From Tamarix chinensis (Eukaryota; Streptophyta; Magnoliopsida; Caryophyllales; Tamaricaceae), in NCBI GenBank assembly GCA_030549775.1, contig CM060172.1:7799861-7863860 (forward strand): DNA of 64,000 nt, in the 5' to 3' direction. Positions 11,275 to 23,958 of this stretch are shown in pieces. The notes under the pieces are model-generated. The model saw only the letters and a program-made list of their open reading frames with translations, searched no databases and had not been told where the DNA came from. Position 1 is the stretch's first letter. Each line of letters opens with the position of its first letter. The position numbers and the translations under genes were made by a program.

Positions 11275-13664
11275 CATATAGGTATTTCTAATTGAATATT
11301 ACCTTTCGAGCTATACTCTAAACACAATTATATTGATAATCTAAGTGACCCATTTTTCCATAAGAAGATGATATGTATGATATAATCTTTATACCTTTGT
11401 ATACTGGTATGAATATGATTAAGCATGTTTCGGTGGATCCAAATATATTTCATATGTCCTAGTATGATAATATTTGAATGATATAGTAAGAGTATGACAT
11501 GTACATTGTGGTATGTCATACCATTAGCATGTTGTGCAAGTCTTGCTTGCACTATGATCTAGATGATAATGGTAGATTGGTTTGGTCAGTATGTATGCAT
11601 ATTTATGCGGTGGTTATTGCAATCTCCTAGTAATTCCCACAAATAGGAGGCCTAATGCTAGTTTCCTAAGGATGGTGAGTGAGTGATCAATCATCTTCTT
11701 AACATAGTAGGGTTTTTGAGCATACATATTTTCGGAGACTTTTATTATGGTCCTTGAGTGACCAAGCATCCTCCATTGTAATGGATTTCCTTTGGTGTAT
11801 GTTTCCATTTAGTGCACCTTTATGCGAATTTTTAAGGCTTAAATATCCTAGGGTTGTAGACCTTGACTTTCATACCTTTAAGTATTTTCTTATGCACTCA
11901 AATTTTCTGTTGTATTTGTTGGTTGGATATTTAGCCCTATGTCTAATGTGATGTAGGTATTGAGGTGTTTATCTTATATTAGGTGAGGCATTAGGATCCT
12001 ATTTTTCATAATATTATCTTGTATTTCTACTTCTTCAACGTTTTAAAATAAAAAATTTCAGTAGCAAAAAGTGAAAATGTTATATTAAGCCCTGAGCGTA
12101 TAGATTTTGAAAAAACCATGCAAATTGTAAGAGGGGTCGTTTCCTCATTTACTCTATCCATTTAATCCTTTATATAGAGTATTAGGCTTAGGAAAATTTT
12201 CAAAATACGCGATCAATCCTTAGATGGTTGACTCGGTTACATTCTAACCATAGGTCACACAAACACAAGCTAAACTAAGGTTGTAAAACTTTAAAAAATA
12301 CAATTAGCTATGGGAGATGATTTTTTGGATCATTTAGCCTCTCCATTAAAACATCGATGAGAACTAGCCTTTTAACCTATTCCAAGTACTTAGGAAACAT
12401 AAATTACAATTTGGGAAAGACTATGAACACACTCTAAAAATATTTAACTAAAATAATCAAGTAACAAGATGATTGATTAACTACATAATGGCTACTTTTA
12501 AGGTGTCAAAAGATAGTTGCTTCTTCCTCAAAATTAGGCCTAATTTAATTTCTCAAAAACATTATAAAACTCTTCCCAATGCCCCTTCAAATTAAGCTAA
12601 AATTTTTAGCCAAAACAACCCTTTTTTGAGTACTATAACAGCCCCATTCAGATTACTATAGCAACCAATTGTGGCGGTTCTTCCAAGACATATTCAAGTC
12701 ATCTTGAAGTTATAAAAGGATGGCGAGTTGATGACTTTTTGCGTTGTTGCGTGGCTCATATTAATCTAACAATCTAACTCATTTATTAGTTCAAGTAAGA
12801 AGAAATTTAAAGTCTTCTAATTTAGAAAAAATTAATAAGTTGATAATTATTATTCATGAGGATGCTCCTACATTAAATTTTCAATAATTAGCTAATGCAA
12901 AAGAAAAAGGAAGGTAACATACTTATTAGCAGATGAAGCGACACATGAGCAACACAATATAATAAGAGTTTAAGTGTGGAGTAAGAAATGAACCAAAGCA
13001 ACATAGAGAGAAAAGTATTAGGACATAAAGAGGAGTGGACTGATTTTTTTTTTGTTGCTATAAAAATTATTGGCAGAATTTGGAATATTTTGAGTCATAT
13101 AAATTAATTAATAGTACTCAGTTAATATGGTTCTAGATTAAAGTAAGATGAAGTTAATAAAAAGTAGTGCCTTATAATTAGTTAATATTACTCATTTAAT
13201 ATGGTTTCAGTTTAGAAGAAGACCGATTTAATAAAATGCATACTCTTATAAATTAATCAATAGTACTCAATTATATTCTTTTAGTTTAGAAAAAGACAGT
13301 TCAATAAAAAGTATAATATAATAAATATTATTAATGCTTAACTACGGCCCTATCCTTAGGCCTGTTGTTAACATTTGCCTTTTTTTATTTTTTTGTGGAA
13401 AAATCTGGTGTATCTAATAAATATTAAAAACTTACAATCCGTCACCATTATTCACTCACATGAATGAATAGCTTAGACGAGAAACACACGTTCTCACCTC
13501 AAAAAGGGTGAAAGAAAATTAATATGAACATACTTCATTTTAGTTGACTTGGTGGTTACCTGAGGAGACAATCATCAATTTCATTTGTATTTATTCATTA
13601 ATTTCTTTTCCTCTTTCCATGGGTAAGGCCTTTAAAAGTAACATCAGTAATTCTTTTCCTCTTT
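11275..13664. repeat. Array unit 2
   Basis: An intact 2,390 bp copy. Its first ~400 bp matches unit 1 more closely than units 3-5 (for example TATGCGGTGG where the others have TTTGGGGTGG). It carries the 65-codon ORF at 11,754-11,951. Confidence 0.95.
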
Positions 13665-16053
13665 CATATAGGTATTTCGAATTGCACATTACCTTTCGAG
13701 CTATACTCTAAACTCTATTAAATTGATAATCTAAGTGACCCATTTTTCCATAAGAAGATGATATGTATGATATAATCTGTATACCTTTGTATGTTGGTAT
13801 GATTATCATTAAGCATTTTTCAGTGGATCCAAATATATTTGATATGGCCTAGTACGAAAATATTTAAATGATATAGTAAAAGTATGACATGTACATTGTG
13901 GTATGTCATACCATTAGCATGTTGTGCAAGTCTTGCTTGTACTATGATCTAGATGATAGTGGTAGATTGGTATGGTCAGTATGTATGCATATTTTTGGGG
14001 TGGTTATAGCAATCTCCTAGTCAATCCCATAAATAGGAGGCCTAATGCTAGTTTCCTATGGACGGTGAGTGAGTGATCAATCATCTTCTTAACATAGTTG
14101 GGTTTTTGAGCATAGATATTTTCGGAGACTTTTATTATGGTCCTTGAGTGACCAAGCATCCTCCAATGTAATGGATTTCGTTTGGTTTATGTTTCCATTT
14201 AGTGCACCTTTATACGAATTTTTAAGGCTTAAACATCCTAGGGTTGTAGACCTTGACTTTCATACCTTTAAGTGTTTTCTTATGCACTCAAATTTTCTGT
14301 TGTATTTGTTGGTTGGATATTTAGCCCTATGTCTAATGTGAGGTAGGTATTGAGGTGTTTGTCTTATATTAGGTGCAGCATTAGGATCCTATTTTTCATA
14401 ATATTATCTTGTATTTCTACTTCTTCAACATTTTAAAATAAAAAATTTCAATAGCAAAAAGTGAAAATGTTATATTAAGCCCTGAGCGTATAGATATTGA
14501 AAAAACCATGCAAATTGTAAGAGGGGTCGTTTCCTCATTTAATCTATCCATTTAATCCTTTATATAGAGTATTAGGCATAGGAATATTTACAAAATACGT
14601 GATCAATCCTTAGATGGTTGACTAGGTTACATTCTAACCATAGGTCACACTAACACAAGCTAAACTAAGGTTGTAAACTTAAAAAAATACAATTAGCTAT
14701 GGGAGATGATTTTTTGGAAAATCATTTAGCCTCTCCATTAAAACATCGATGAGAACTAGCCTTTTAACCTATTCCAAGTACTTAGGAAACATAAATTACA
14801 ATTTGGGAAAGACTATGAACACTCTCTAAAAATATTTAACTAAAATAATCAAGTAACAAGATGATTGATTAACTACATAATGGCTACTTTTAAGGTGTCA
14901 AAAATAGTTTCTTCTTCCTTAAATTAGGCCTAATTGAATTTCTCAAAAACATTATAGAAGTCTTCCCAATTCCCCTTCAAATTAAGCTAAAATTTTTAGC
15001 CAAAACAACCCTTTTTTCAGTATTATAACAGCCCCATTCAGATTACTATAGCAACCAATTGTGGCAGTTCTTCCAAGACATATTCAAGTCATCTTGAAGT
15101 AATAAAAGGATGGCGAGTTGATGACTTTTTGCGTTGTTGCGTGGCTCATATTACTCTAACAATCTAACTCATTTATTAGTTCAAGTAAGGAAAAATTTAA
15201 AGTCTTCTAATTTAGAAAAAATTAATAAGTTGATAATTATTATTCATGAGGATGCTCCTACATTAAATTTTCAATAATTAGCTAATGAAAAAGAAAAGGA
15301 ATTTAACATACTTATTAGCAGATGAAGCGACTCATGAGCAACACAATATAATAAGAGTTTTAGTGTGGAGTCAGAAATGAACCAAAGCAACATAGAGAGA
15401 AAAGTATTAGGACATAAAGAGGAGTCGACTGATTTTTTTTTGTTGCTATAAAAATTATTGGCAGAATTTGGAACATTTTGAGTCATATAAATTCATTAAT
15501 AGTACTCAATTTATATGGTTCTAGATTAAAGTAAGATGAAGTTAATAAACAGTAGTGTCTTATAATTAGTTAATATTACTCATTTAATATGGTTTCAGTT
15601 TACAGGAAGACCGATTTAATAAAATGCATACTCTTATAAATTAATCAATAGTACTCAATTAATATGCTTTTAGTTTAGAAAAAGACAGTTCAATAAAAAG
15701 TATAATATAATAAATATTATTAATGCTTAACTACGGCCCTATCCTTAGGCCTGTTGTTAACATTTGCATTTTTTTATTTTTTGACGGAAAAATCTGGTGT
15801 ATCTAATAAATATTAAATCCTTACAATCCGTCAGCATTATTCACTCATATGAATGAATAGCTTAGACGAGAAACACACGTTCTCACCACAAAAAGGGTGA
15901 AAGAAGATTAATATGAACATACTTCATTTTAGTTGACTTGGTGGATACTTGAGGAGATAATAATCAATTTCATTTGTATTTATTCATTAATTTCTTTTCC
16001 TCTTTCCATGGGTAGGGCCTTTAAAAGTAACATCAGTGTTTCTTTTCCTCTTT
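13665..16053. repeat. Array unit 3
   Basis: An intact 2,389 bp copy. It is slightly more diverged than units 4 and 5, with private changes such as 'taggcatagg' near 14,574. The 65-codon ORF is at 14,144-14,341. Confidence 0.95.
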
Positions 16054-18445
16054 CATATAGGTATTTCGAATTTCAAATTACCTTTCGAGCTATACTCTAA
16101 ACTCTATTATATTGATAATCTAAGTGACCCATTTTTCCATAAAAAGATGATATGTATGATATTATCTTTATACCTTTGTATGTTGGTATGATTATGATTA
16201 AGCATTTTTCAGTGGATCCAAATATATTTCATATGGCCTAGTATGATAATATTTGAATGATATAGTAAAAGTATGACATGTACATTGTGGTATGTCATAC
16301 CATTAGCATGTTATGCAAGTCTTGCTTGCACTATGATCTAGATGATAGTGGTAGATTGGTTTGGTCAGTATGTATGCATATTTTTGGGGTGGTTATTGCA
16401 ATCTCCTAGTCAATCCCACAAATAGGAGGCCTAATGCAAGTTTCCTAAAGACGGTGAGTGAGTGATCAATCATCTTCTTAACATAGTTGGGTTTTTGAGC
16501 ATAGATATTTTCGGAGACTTTTATTATGGTCCTTGAGTGACCAAGCATCCTCCATTTTAATGGATTTCCTTTGGTTTATGTTTCCATTTAGTGCACCTTT
16601 ATATGAATTTGTAAGGCTTAAATATCCTAGGGTTGTAGACCTTGACTTTCATACCTTTAAGTATTTTCTTATGCACTCAAATTTTCTGTTGTATTTGTTG
16701 GTTGGATATTTAGCCCTATGTCTAATGTGATGTAGGTATTGAGGTGTTTATCTTATATTAGGTGAGGCATTAGGATCCTATTTTTCATAATATTATCTTG
16801 TATTTCTACTTCTTCAACGTTTTAAAATAAAAAATTTCAGTAGCAAAAAGTGAAAATGTTATATTAAGCCCGGAGCGTATAGATTTTGAAAAAACCATGC
16901 AAATTGTAAGAGGGGTCGTTTCCTCATTTACTCTATCCATTTAATCCTTTATATAGAGTATTAGGCTTACGAAAATTTACAAAATACGTGATCAATCCTT
17001 AGATGGTTGACTCGGTTACATTCTAACCATAGGTCACACTAACGCAAGGTAAACTAAGGTTGTAAAACTTAAAAAAATACAATTAGCTATGGGAGATGAT
17101 TTTTTGGAAAATCATTTAGCCTCTCCATTAAAACATCGATGAGAACTAGCCTTATAACCTATTCCAAGTACTTAGGAAACATAAATTACAATTTGGGTAA
17201 GACTAAGAACACACTCTAAAAATATTTAACTAAAATAATCAAGTAACAAGATGATTGATTAACTACATAATTGCTACTTTTAAGGTGTGAAAAGATAGTT
17301 GCTTCTTCCTTAAATTAGGCCTAATTTAATTTCTCAAAAACCCTATAAAATTCTTCCGAATGCCCCTTCAAATTAAGCTAAATTTTTTAGCCAAAACAAC
17401 CCCATTTTCAGTACTATAACAGCCCCATTCATATTACTATAGCAACCAATTGTGGCGGTTCTTCCAAGACATATTCAAGTCATCTTGAAGTCATAAAAGG
17501 ATGGCGAGTTGATGACTTTTTGCGTTGTTGCGTGGCTCATATTACTCTAACAATCTAACTCATTTATTAGTTCAAGTAAGAAGAAATTTAAAGTCTTCTA
17601 ATTTAGAAAAAATTAATAAGTTGATAATTATTATTCATGAGGATGCTCCTACATTAAATTTTCAATAATTAGCTAATGCTAAAGAAAAGGAAGGTAACAT
17701 ACTTATTAGCAGATGAAGCGACTCATGAGCAACACAATATAATAAGAGTTTTAGTGTGGAGTCAGAAATGAACCAAAGCAACATAGAGAGAAAAGTATTG
17801 TGACATAAAGAGGAGTGGACTGATTTTTTTTTTGTTGCTATAAAAATTATTGGCAAAATTTGGAACATTTTGAGTCATATAAATTAATTAGTAGTACTCA
17901 ATTAATATGGTTCTAGATTAAAGTAAGATGAAGTTAATAAAAAGTAGTGCCTTATAATTAGTTAATATTACTCATTTAATATGGTTTTAGTTTAGAGGAA
18001 GACCGATTTAATAAAATGCATAGTCTTATAAATTAATCAATAGTACTCAATTAATATGCTTTTAGTTTAGAAAAAGACAGTTCAATAAAAAGTATAATAT
18101 AATAAATATTATTAATGCTTAACTACGGCCCTATCCTTAGGCCTGTTGTTAACATTTGCATTTTTTTATTTTTTGACGGAAAAATCTGGTGTATCTAATA
18201 AATATTAAAAACTTACAATCCGTCAGCGTTATTCACTCACATGAATGAATAGCTTAGACGAGAAACACACGTTCTCACCTCAAAAAGGGTGAAAGAAGAT
18301 TAATATGAACATACTTCATTTTAGTTGACTTGGTGGATACCTGAGGAGACAATCATCAATTTCATTTGTATTTATTCATTAATTTCTTTTCCTCTTTCCA
18401 TGGGTAGGGCCTTTAAAAGTAACATCAGTGTTTCTTTTCCTCTTT
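16054..18445. repeat. Array unit 4
   Basis: An intact 2,392 bp copy. It shares several derived variants only with unit 5: CTAACGCAAGGTAAACTAAGG-type sequence near 17,040 and 19,432, and 'gggtaagactaagaac' near 17,197 and 19,587. These two units are probably the product of the latest duplication. Confidence 0.95.
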
Positions 18446-20835
18446 CATATAGGTATTTCGAATTGCACATTACCTTTCGAGCTATACTCTAAACTCTATT
18501 ATATTGATAATCTAAGTGACCCATTTTTCCATAAGAAGATGACATGTATGATATTATCTTTATACCTTTGTTTGTTGGTATGATTATGATTAAGCATTTT
18601 TCAGTGGATCCAAATATATTTCATATGGCCTAGTATGATAATATTTGAATGATATAGTAAAAGTATGACATGTACATTGTGGTATGTCATACCATTAGCA
18701 TGTTGTGCAAGTCTTGCTTGCATTATGACCTAGATGATAGTGGTAGATTGGTTTGGTCAGTATGTATGCATATTTTTAGGGTGGTTATTGCAATCTCCTA
18801 GTCAATCCCACAAATAGGAGGCCTAATGCAAGTTTCCTAAGGACGGTGAGTGAGTGATCAATCATCTTCTTAACATAGTTGGGTTTTTGAGCATACATAT
18901 TTTTGGAGACTTTTATTATGGTCCTTGAGTGACCAAGCATCCTCCATTATAATGGATTTCCTTTGGTTTATGTTTCCATTTAGTGCACCTTTATATGAAT
19001 TTGTAAGGCTTAAATATCCTAGGGTTGTAGACCTTGACTTTCATACTTTTAAGTATTTTCTTATGCACTCAAATTTTCTGTTGTATTTGTTGGTTGGATA
19101 TTTAGCCCTATGTCTAATGTGAGGTAGGTATTGATGTGTTTATCTTATATTAGGTGAGGCATTAGGATCCTATTTTTCATAATATTATCTTGTATTTCTA
19201 CTTCTTCAACGTTTTAAAATAAAAAATTTCAGTAGCAAAAAGTGAAAATGTTATATTAATCCCTGAGCGTATAGATTTTGAAAAAACCATGCAAATTGTA
19301 AGAGGGGTCGTTTCCTCATTTACTCTATCCATTTAATCCTTTATATAGAGTATTAGGCTTACGAAAATTTACAAAATACGTGATCAATCCTTAGATGGTT
19401 GACTCGGTTACATTCTAACCATAGGTCACACTAACGCAAGGTAAACTAAGGTTGTAAAACTTAAAAAAATACAATTAGCTATGAGAGATGATTTTTTGGA
19501 AAATCATTTAGCCTCTCCATTAAAACATCGATGAGAACTAGCCTTATAACCTATTCCAAGTACTTAGGAAACATAAATTACAATTTGGGTAAGACTAAGA
19601 ACACACTCTAAAAATATTTAACTAAAATAATCAAGTAACAAGATGATTGATTAACTACATAATTGCTACTTTTAAGGTGTGAAAAGATAGTTGCTTCTTC
19701 CTTAAATTAGGCCTAATTTAATTTCTCAAAAACCCTATAAAAGTCTTCCGAATGCCCCTTCAAATTAAGCTAAATTTTTTAGCCAAAACAACCCCATTTT
19801 CAGTACTATAACAGCCCCATTCATATTACTATAGCAACCAATTGTGGCGGTTCTTCCAAGACATATTCAAGTCATCTTGAAGTCATAAAAGGATGGCGAG
19901 TTGATGACTTTTTGCGTTGTTGCGTGGCTCATATTACTCTAACAATCTAACTCATTTATTAGTTCAAGTAAGAAGAAATTTAAAGTCTTCTAATTTAGAA
20001 AAAATTAATAAGTTGATAATTATTATTCATGAGGATGCTCCTACATTAAATTTTCAATAATTAGCTAATGCAAAAGAAAAGGAAGGTAACATACTTATTA
20101 GCAGATGAAGCGACACATGAGCAACACAATATAATAAGAGTTTAAGAGTGGTGTCAGAAATGAACCAAAGCAACATAGAGAGAAAAGTATTAGGACATAA
20201 AGAGGAGTGGACTGATTTTTTTTTTGTTGCTATAAAAATTATTGGCAGAATTTGGAACATTTTGAGTCATATAAATTAATTAATAGTACTCAATTAATAT
20301 GGTTCTAGATTAAAGTAAGATGAAGTTAATAAAAAGTAGTGCCTTATAATTAGTTAATATTACTCATTTAATATGGTTTCGGTTTAGAGGAAGACCGATT
20401 TAATAAAATGCATAGTCTTATAAATTAATCAATAGTACTCAATTAATATGCTTTTAGTTTAGAAAAAGACAGTTCAATAAAAAGTATAATATAATAAATA
20501 TTATTAATGCTTAACTACGGCCCTATCCTTAGGCCTGTTGTTAACATTTGCCTTTTTTTTTTTTGACGGAAAAACCTGGTGTATCTAATAAATATTAAAA
20601 ACTTACAATCGGCCAGCATTATTCACTCACATGAATGAATAGCTTAGACGACAAACACACGTTTTCACCTCAAAAAGGGTGAAAGAAGATTAATTTGAAC
20701 ATACTTCATTTTAGTTGACTTGGTGGATACCAGAGGAGACAATCATCAATTTCATTTGTATTTATTCATTAATTTCTTTTCCTCTTTCTATGGGTAGGGC
20801 CTTTAAAAGTAACATCAGTGTTTCTTTTCCTCTTT
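18446..20835. repeat. Array unit 5 (last full copy)
   Basis: An intact copy of about 2,390 bp, followed at 20,836-20,893 by a partial echo of its own tail (CCTCTTTCC.. GGGCCTTTAAAAGTAA). Beyond that, similarity to the unit stops. Confidence 0.93.
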
Positions 20836-20893
20836 CCAATGGTTTCCTTTCCTCTTTCCATTGGCAGGGCCTTTAAAAGTAAGTAACATCGGT

Positions 20894-21920
20894 ACTCCTA
20901 TTTTGTTTGGAGATATTTATTAAATAAAAGTTTTAAAATAATTACTTTTAAAATAAAAAAGAGGGTAAACTAAGATCATATCAGTTTTCTAATTTTATTT
21001 ATTTTTTATTAATAAGTAAGAAAAACGACCAACTAGAAGCGAGATGTCGGTTAAGGTCTGCTTGGTAAACTCATATGTTTATTATTACATTCATTAGTTT
21101 GTTTGGTACATTATTTTTATAATCTGATTAATTATATTATCTACTACATATTATTTTTTATGAATAAATCCTACTATTTATTTATTACATATTTTAATTC
21201 TCTTATATTTTTTTTTATCTTTATACCCTTATTAATTATACCTATCCACCACATTCCTACAATTATTGGTATTAATTATGAATAATAGTAAATATATATA
21301 TTAATCCATATTGATAATCAATAATTATTAAAATTCATTATTAAAAGGCAATAATTAATAATTGTTAATTATTACTCATTATGAATAATTATTGATATTC
21401 ATTATAACAATTATTAATTATTAATATTATGTATATTTATTATTGATAGTTATTATTTATTAATAATTCATAATTATTAATATTAATAATAGGAATGATT
21501 AATTATTGTGATTTATTAATATTAGTTGTTCATATTAATGAATTATGAATATTATTAACTATTATTATATATAATTACTAATTTTGAAATATTAACAATG
21601 ATTTAATATTATTTATTTATAATTTTTCATTTTTAATATGATGTACATGAGTTATTAATTATTCATTATTATTATGCTTAATTACTATTTTTATAATTCA
21701 GTATGATTAATTAATTTATATTAAGAAAATAAAAGCTATCATCAAATAAAAAATTATAAGAATATATCTTATAAAATAAGAATTATTTAAAATTATCAAT
21801 ATATATATAAATTTATTTTAAAATAAATAAATTATCAAATATTATTATTATTTGAACAAATTTTATACATAAATAATATAAGTAATTACGCATTTTCGTT
21901 TATATTATTCCTTACTGACC
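20894..21920. other. AT-rich intergenic spacer
   Basis: This stretch is extremely AT-rich (TAATTATTAAT-type simple sequence, 21,250-21,880), with only chance open frames such as 60 codons at 21,103. The phrase GGTCTGCTTGGTAAAC near 21,053 is reminiscent of Tourist-like MITE ends, but no matching second end was found. It separates the tandem array from the AAA-ATPase promoter. Confidence 0.6.
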
Positions 21921-22016
21921 GTACGTCATTGTTTGAGATAATATCAATATGGGATCAAAATATGACACCATACCGTCAATATATATATATTTGTTATAAA
22001 ACGCATGCCTCTGTAG
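21921..22016 (+). promoter_or_regulatory. Putative core promoter of the AAA-ATPase gene
   Basis: TTATAAAA at 21,994-22,001 is a good TATA box 48 bp before the ATG, predicting a start near 22,025-22,030 and a very short 5' leader. About 70 bp further up, ACGTCA at 21,923-21,928 contains a TGACG motif on the minus strand. TGA-type bZIP factors bind that motif in many stress-responsive plant promoters. If transcription instead begins upstream, a four-codon upstream ORF (22,005-22,016, ATG to TAG) would precede the gene. These are motif calls only. Confidence 0.4.
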
Positions 22017-22048
22017 GTTGTATCTAGTTCTGAACGAATACAAAACTA

Positions 22049-23512
22049 ATGATGCCGATCCGAATGGAAGAAATTAAACATATGTTGACTAGAGATGGAC
22101 CTCTACTGGTCAGTCTGATGTTCTTCTGGACTTTGTTCCAGCGATACTTTCCTCATCGTCTCCAAACATACCTGGAAAATTACTCCCAAAGATTAATGCC
22201 TTTTATTTACCCCTACATCCAGATCAAATTCTACGAGTCCACAGGGGAGCGATTCATGCGCAGTGAGGCTTACACAGCAATCGAGAACTACCTGATCACA
22301 AATTCATCAACACAAGCTAAGAGACTCAAGGCTGACATGCTCAAGAGCAGCCAAACGCTCTCGCTCAGTATGGACGACCGTGAAGAGGTATCTGATGAAT
22401 ACAAAGGTGTGAAAATCTGGTGGGCTTTCGTCATATCTGAGACATCATCTAGAAGTACGTTCCCGTATCCAGGCTCTGGTGAGAAGAGGTATTACAAGCT
22501 GACGTTCCATAAGCGACACCGGGAGCTCGTCATGGGACCTTACCTAAGTTATGTACTGAAAGAGGGCAGGGAAATTAAAGTGAAGAACAGAGTGAGGAAG
22601 ATGTATACAAACAATGGTCCTGTATGGAGCCATGTGGTGTTTCAGCATCCAGCGACGTTCGAAACCATAGCACTTGAGCCTGAGAAGAAGCAGAAGATAA
22701 TCGATGATCTGATCTCGTTCAGTAAGTCAGAAGAGTTTTATAAACGAATTGGCAGGGCTTGGAAGCGCGGGTATCTCCTTCACGGTCCGCCGGGTACCGG
22801 TAAATCCACGATGATTGCTGCTATGGCCAATCTCTTGGGTTATGACGTATACGATCTAGAACTAACCGCCGTCAAGGATAATACTGACCTAAGAAGGCTA
22901 CTGATAGAGATATCAAGCAAGTCGGTTATTGTGATCGAGGATATCGATTGCTCCCTGGAACTTACGGGCCAAAGAAAGAAGAAAAAGGCTAAAGCAATGG
23001 ATGACCGAGAGGAATCATCCGTAATGAATAACAGAAATAATCCATCGGAAAATCAAGATCGAGAGGAAAGCAAGGTTACGCTTTCTGGGCTATTGAATTT
23101 CATCGATGGTCTTTGGTCTGCTTGTGGAGGTGAGAGGCTCATTATGTTCACAACAAACCATTTAGAAAAACTTGATCCAGCTTTGATTCGAACTGGAAGG
23201 ATGGATATGCGTATTGAATTGTCCTACTGCAGTTACGAAGCATTCAAGGTTCTAGCTAGGAACTACCTAGGCGTCGAATCACATGAGCTATTCGAAACCG
23301 TTGCCGAACTACTGAATCAAGTCAAAATGACACCCGCAGATGTTGCTGAGCTTTTAATGCCACGGACTGTTTTTGGTGATCCTGCGTCTCGCTTGAAGAA
23401 TCTGATCCGTGCCCTCGAGTCGGCCAAGCAGGAGGTAGCAGACCAGAAAGCTTGGACGGAGAAAGATGCATCGTCGGTGGACGAGGAAACAAGGACAAAA
23501 GTAGAGAACTGA
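22049..23512 (+). CDS. BCS1-like AAA-ATPase (AATP1/ASD clade)
   Basis: A single-exon frame of 487 codons, as is usual for this plant family. The N-terminal ~30 residues include a hydrophobic segment (residues 19-31), a probable membrane or mitochondrial anchor. Residues ~20-125 resemble the plant AAA-ATPase N-terminal domain. The BCS1-type AAA module has Walker A GPPGTGKS at 246-253, Walker B VIVIEDID at 293-300, sensor-1 TTN at 368-370 and arginines at 381 and 384 in DPALIRTGRMD. A Lys-rich insert (309-342) between Walker B and sensor 1 is typical of the clade. All catalytic residues are present and no frame break is seen, so the gene looks functional. Relatives are ER- or mitochondria-associated ATPases induced by ABA, salicylate or stress; the substrate is unknown. 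The start at Met1 gives the usual length; Met6 (22,064) is an alternative. Its GC content is well above that of its surroundings. Confidence 0.95.
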   Translation: MMPIRMEEIKHMLTRDGPLLVSLMFFWTLFQRYFPHRLQTYLENYSQRLMPFIYPYIQIKFYESTGERFMRSEAYTAIENYLITNSSTQAKRLKADMLKSSQTLSLSMDDREEVSDEYKGVKIWWAFVISETSSRSTFPYPGSGEKRYYKLTFHKRHRELVMGPYLSYVLKEGREIKVKNRVRKMYTNNGPVWSHVVFQHPATFETIALEPEKKQKIIDDLISFSKSEEFYKRIGRAWKRGYLLHGPPGTGKSTMIAAMANLLGYDVYDLELTAVKDNTDLRRLLIEISSKSVIVIEDIDCSLELTGQRKKKKAKAMDDREESSVMNNRNNPSENQDREESKVTLSGLLNFIDGLWSACGGERLIMFTTNHLEKLDPALIRTGRMDMRIELSYCSYEAFKVLARNYLGVESHELFETVAELLNQVKMTPADVAELLMPRTVFGDPASRLKNLIRALESAKQEVADQKAWTEKDASSVDEETRTKVEN

Positions 23513-23684
23513 AGGCGGAGTAAAAACTACACCAGACAGCTGGATGGGTTCGAACAGGAATAATGTAGGTAAGGCAGTGCACTGCAGCGTGTGGTCATTT
23601 CCGTGTTTGTCGTATGTCGGACTTTATTTTGTCTCCGTTCCCCATCGACTGTGTCTCTCCCTTCGGTATATATATATATATATA
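23513..23684. other. 3' flank of the AAA-ATPase gene
   Basis: No gene is present. This presumably holds the 3' UTR. A clear AATAAA signal is absent; AATAATG near 23,560 is the nearest variant. It ends in a short (TA)n run at 23,667-23,683. Confidence 0.5.
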
Positions 23685-23803
23685 ATATATGTAGAAACCT
23701 ATTACCAATGATGCCATAATATATATAATATGTAGAAACCTATTACCAATGATGCCATAATATATATATAATATGTAGAAACCTATTACCAATGATGCCA
23801 TAA
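23685..23803. repeat. Three tandem copies of a 41-43 bp repeat
   Basis: The phrase GTAGAAACCTATTACCAATG followed by ATGCCATAA starts at 23,691, 23,732 and 23,775. The copies are separated by variable-length (TA)n, which is what changes the period from 41 to 43. Confidence 0.95.
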
Positions 23804-23958
23804 CCATGAAACTTCCATATTCCATATTGGCAAAAGCAAACGTAATGCCCATTCGTTTATATTAGTACCACGAGGGACAAATGTCCCACGGAATCGGAAA
23901 TAAATATATCCATATTCATTTAGTAGGAGTAATGAAAGAAACAAGTGGGCGAATTCCT

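Larger units (their letters stand above)
3707..20835. repeat. Tandem array, five copies of a ~2.39 kb unit
   Basis: Five head-to-tail copies begin at the same phrase (CATATAGGTATTTCG) at 3,707, 11,275, 13,665, 16,054 and 18,446. Copies 2-5 are 2,390, 2,389, 2,392 and about 2,390 bp. Copy 1 is 7,568 bp because a 5.1 kb LTR is inserted in it and it has an extra internal duplication. The copies are near-identical along their length. The array starts and stops at the same phase of the unit, so it holds whole units. No transposase, gag-pol or known gene was recognised in the unit. Its longest plus-strand frame is a 65-codon ORF present in every copy (4,186; 11,754; 14,144; 16,533; 18,925), with only a few substitutions. 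Conservation no higher than the surrounding DNA gives no evidence of selection. Confidence 0.97.

Noticed and set aside
21051..21720. Tourist-like MITE
   Set aside because: One end resembles such elements, but no inverted partner or target duplication could be found in the AT-rich sequence.
22005..22016. Upstream ORF controlling the AAA-ATPase
   Set aside because: It lies only a few bases past the best TATA box, so it is probably not transcribed; kept only as a remark in the promoter entry.
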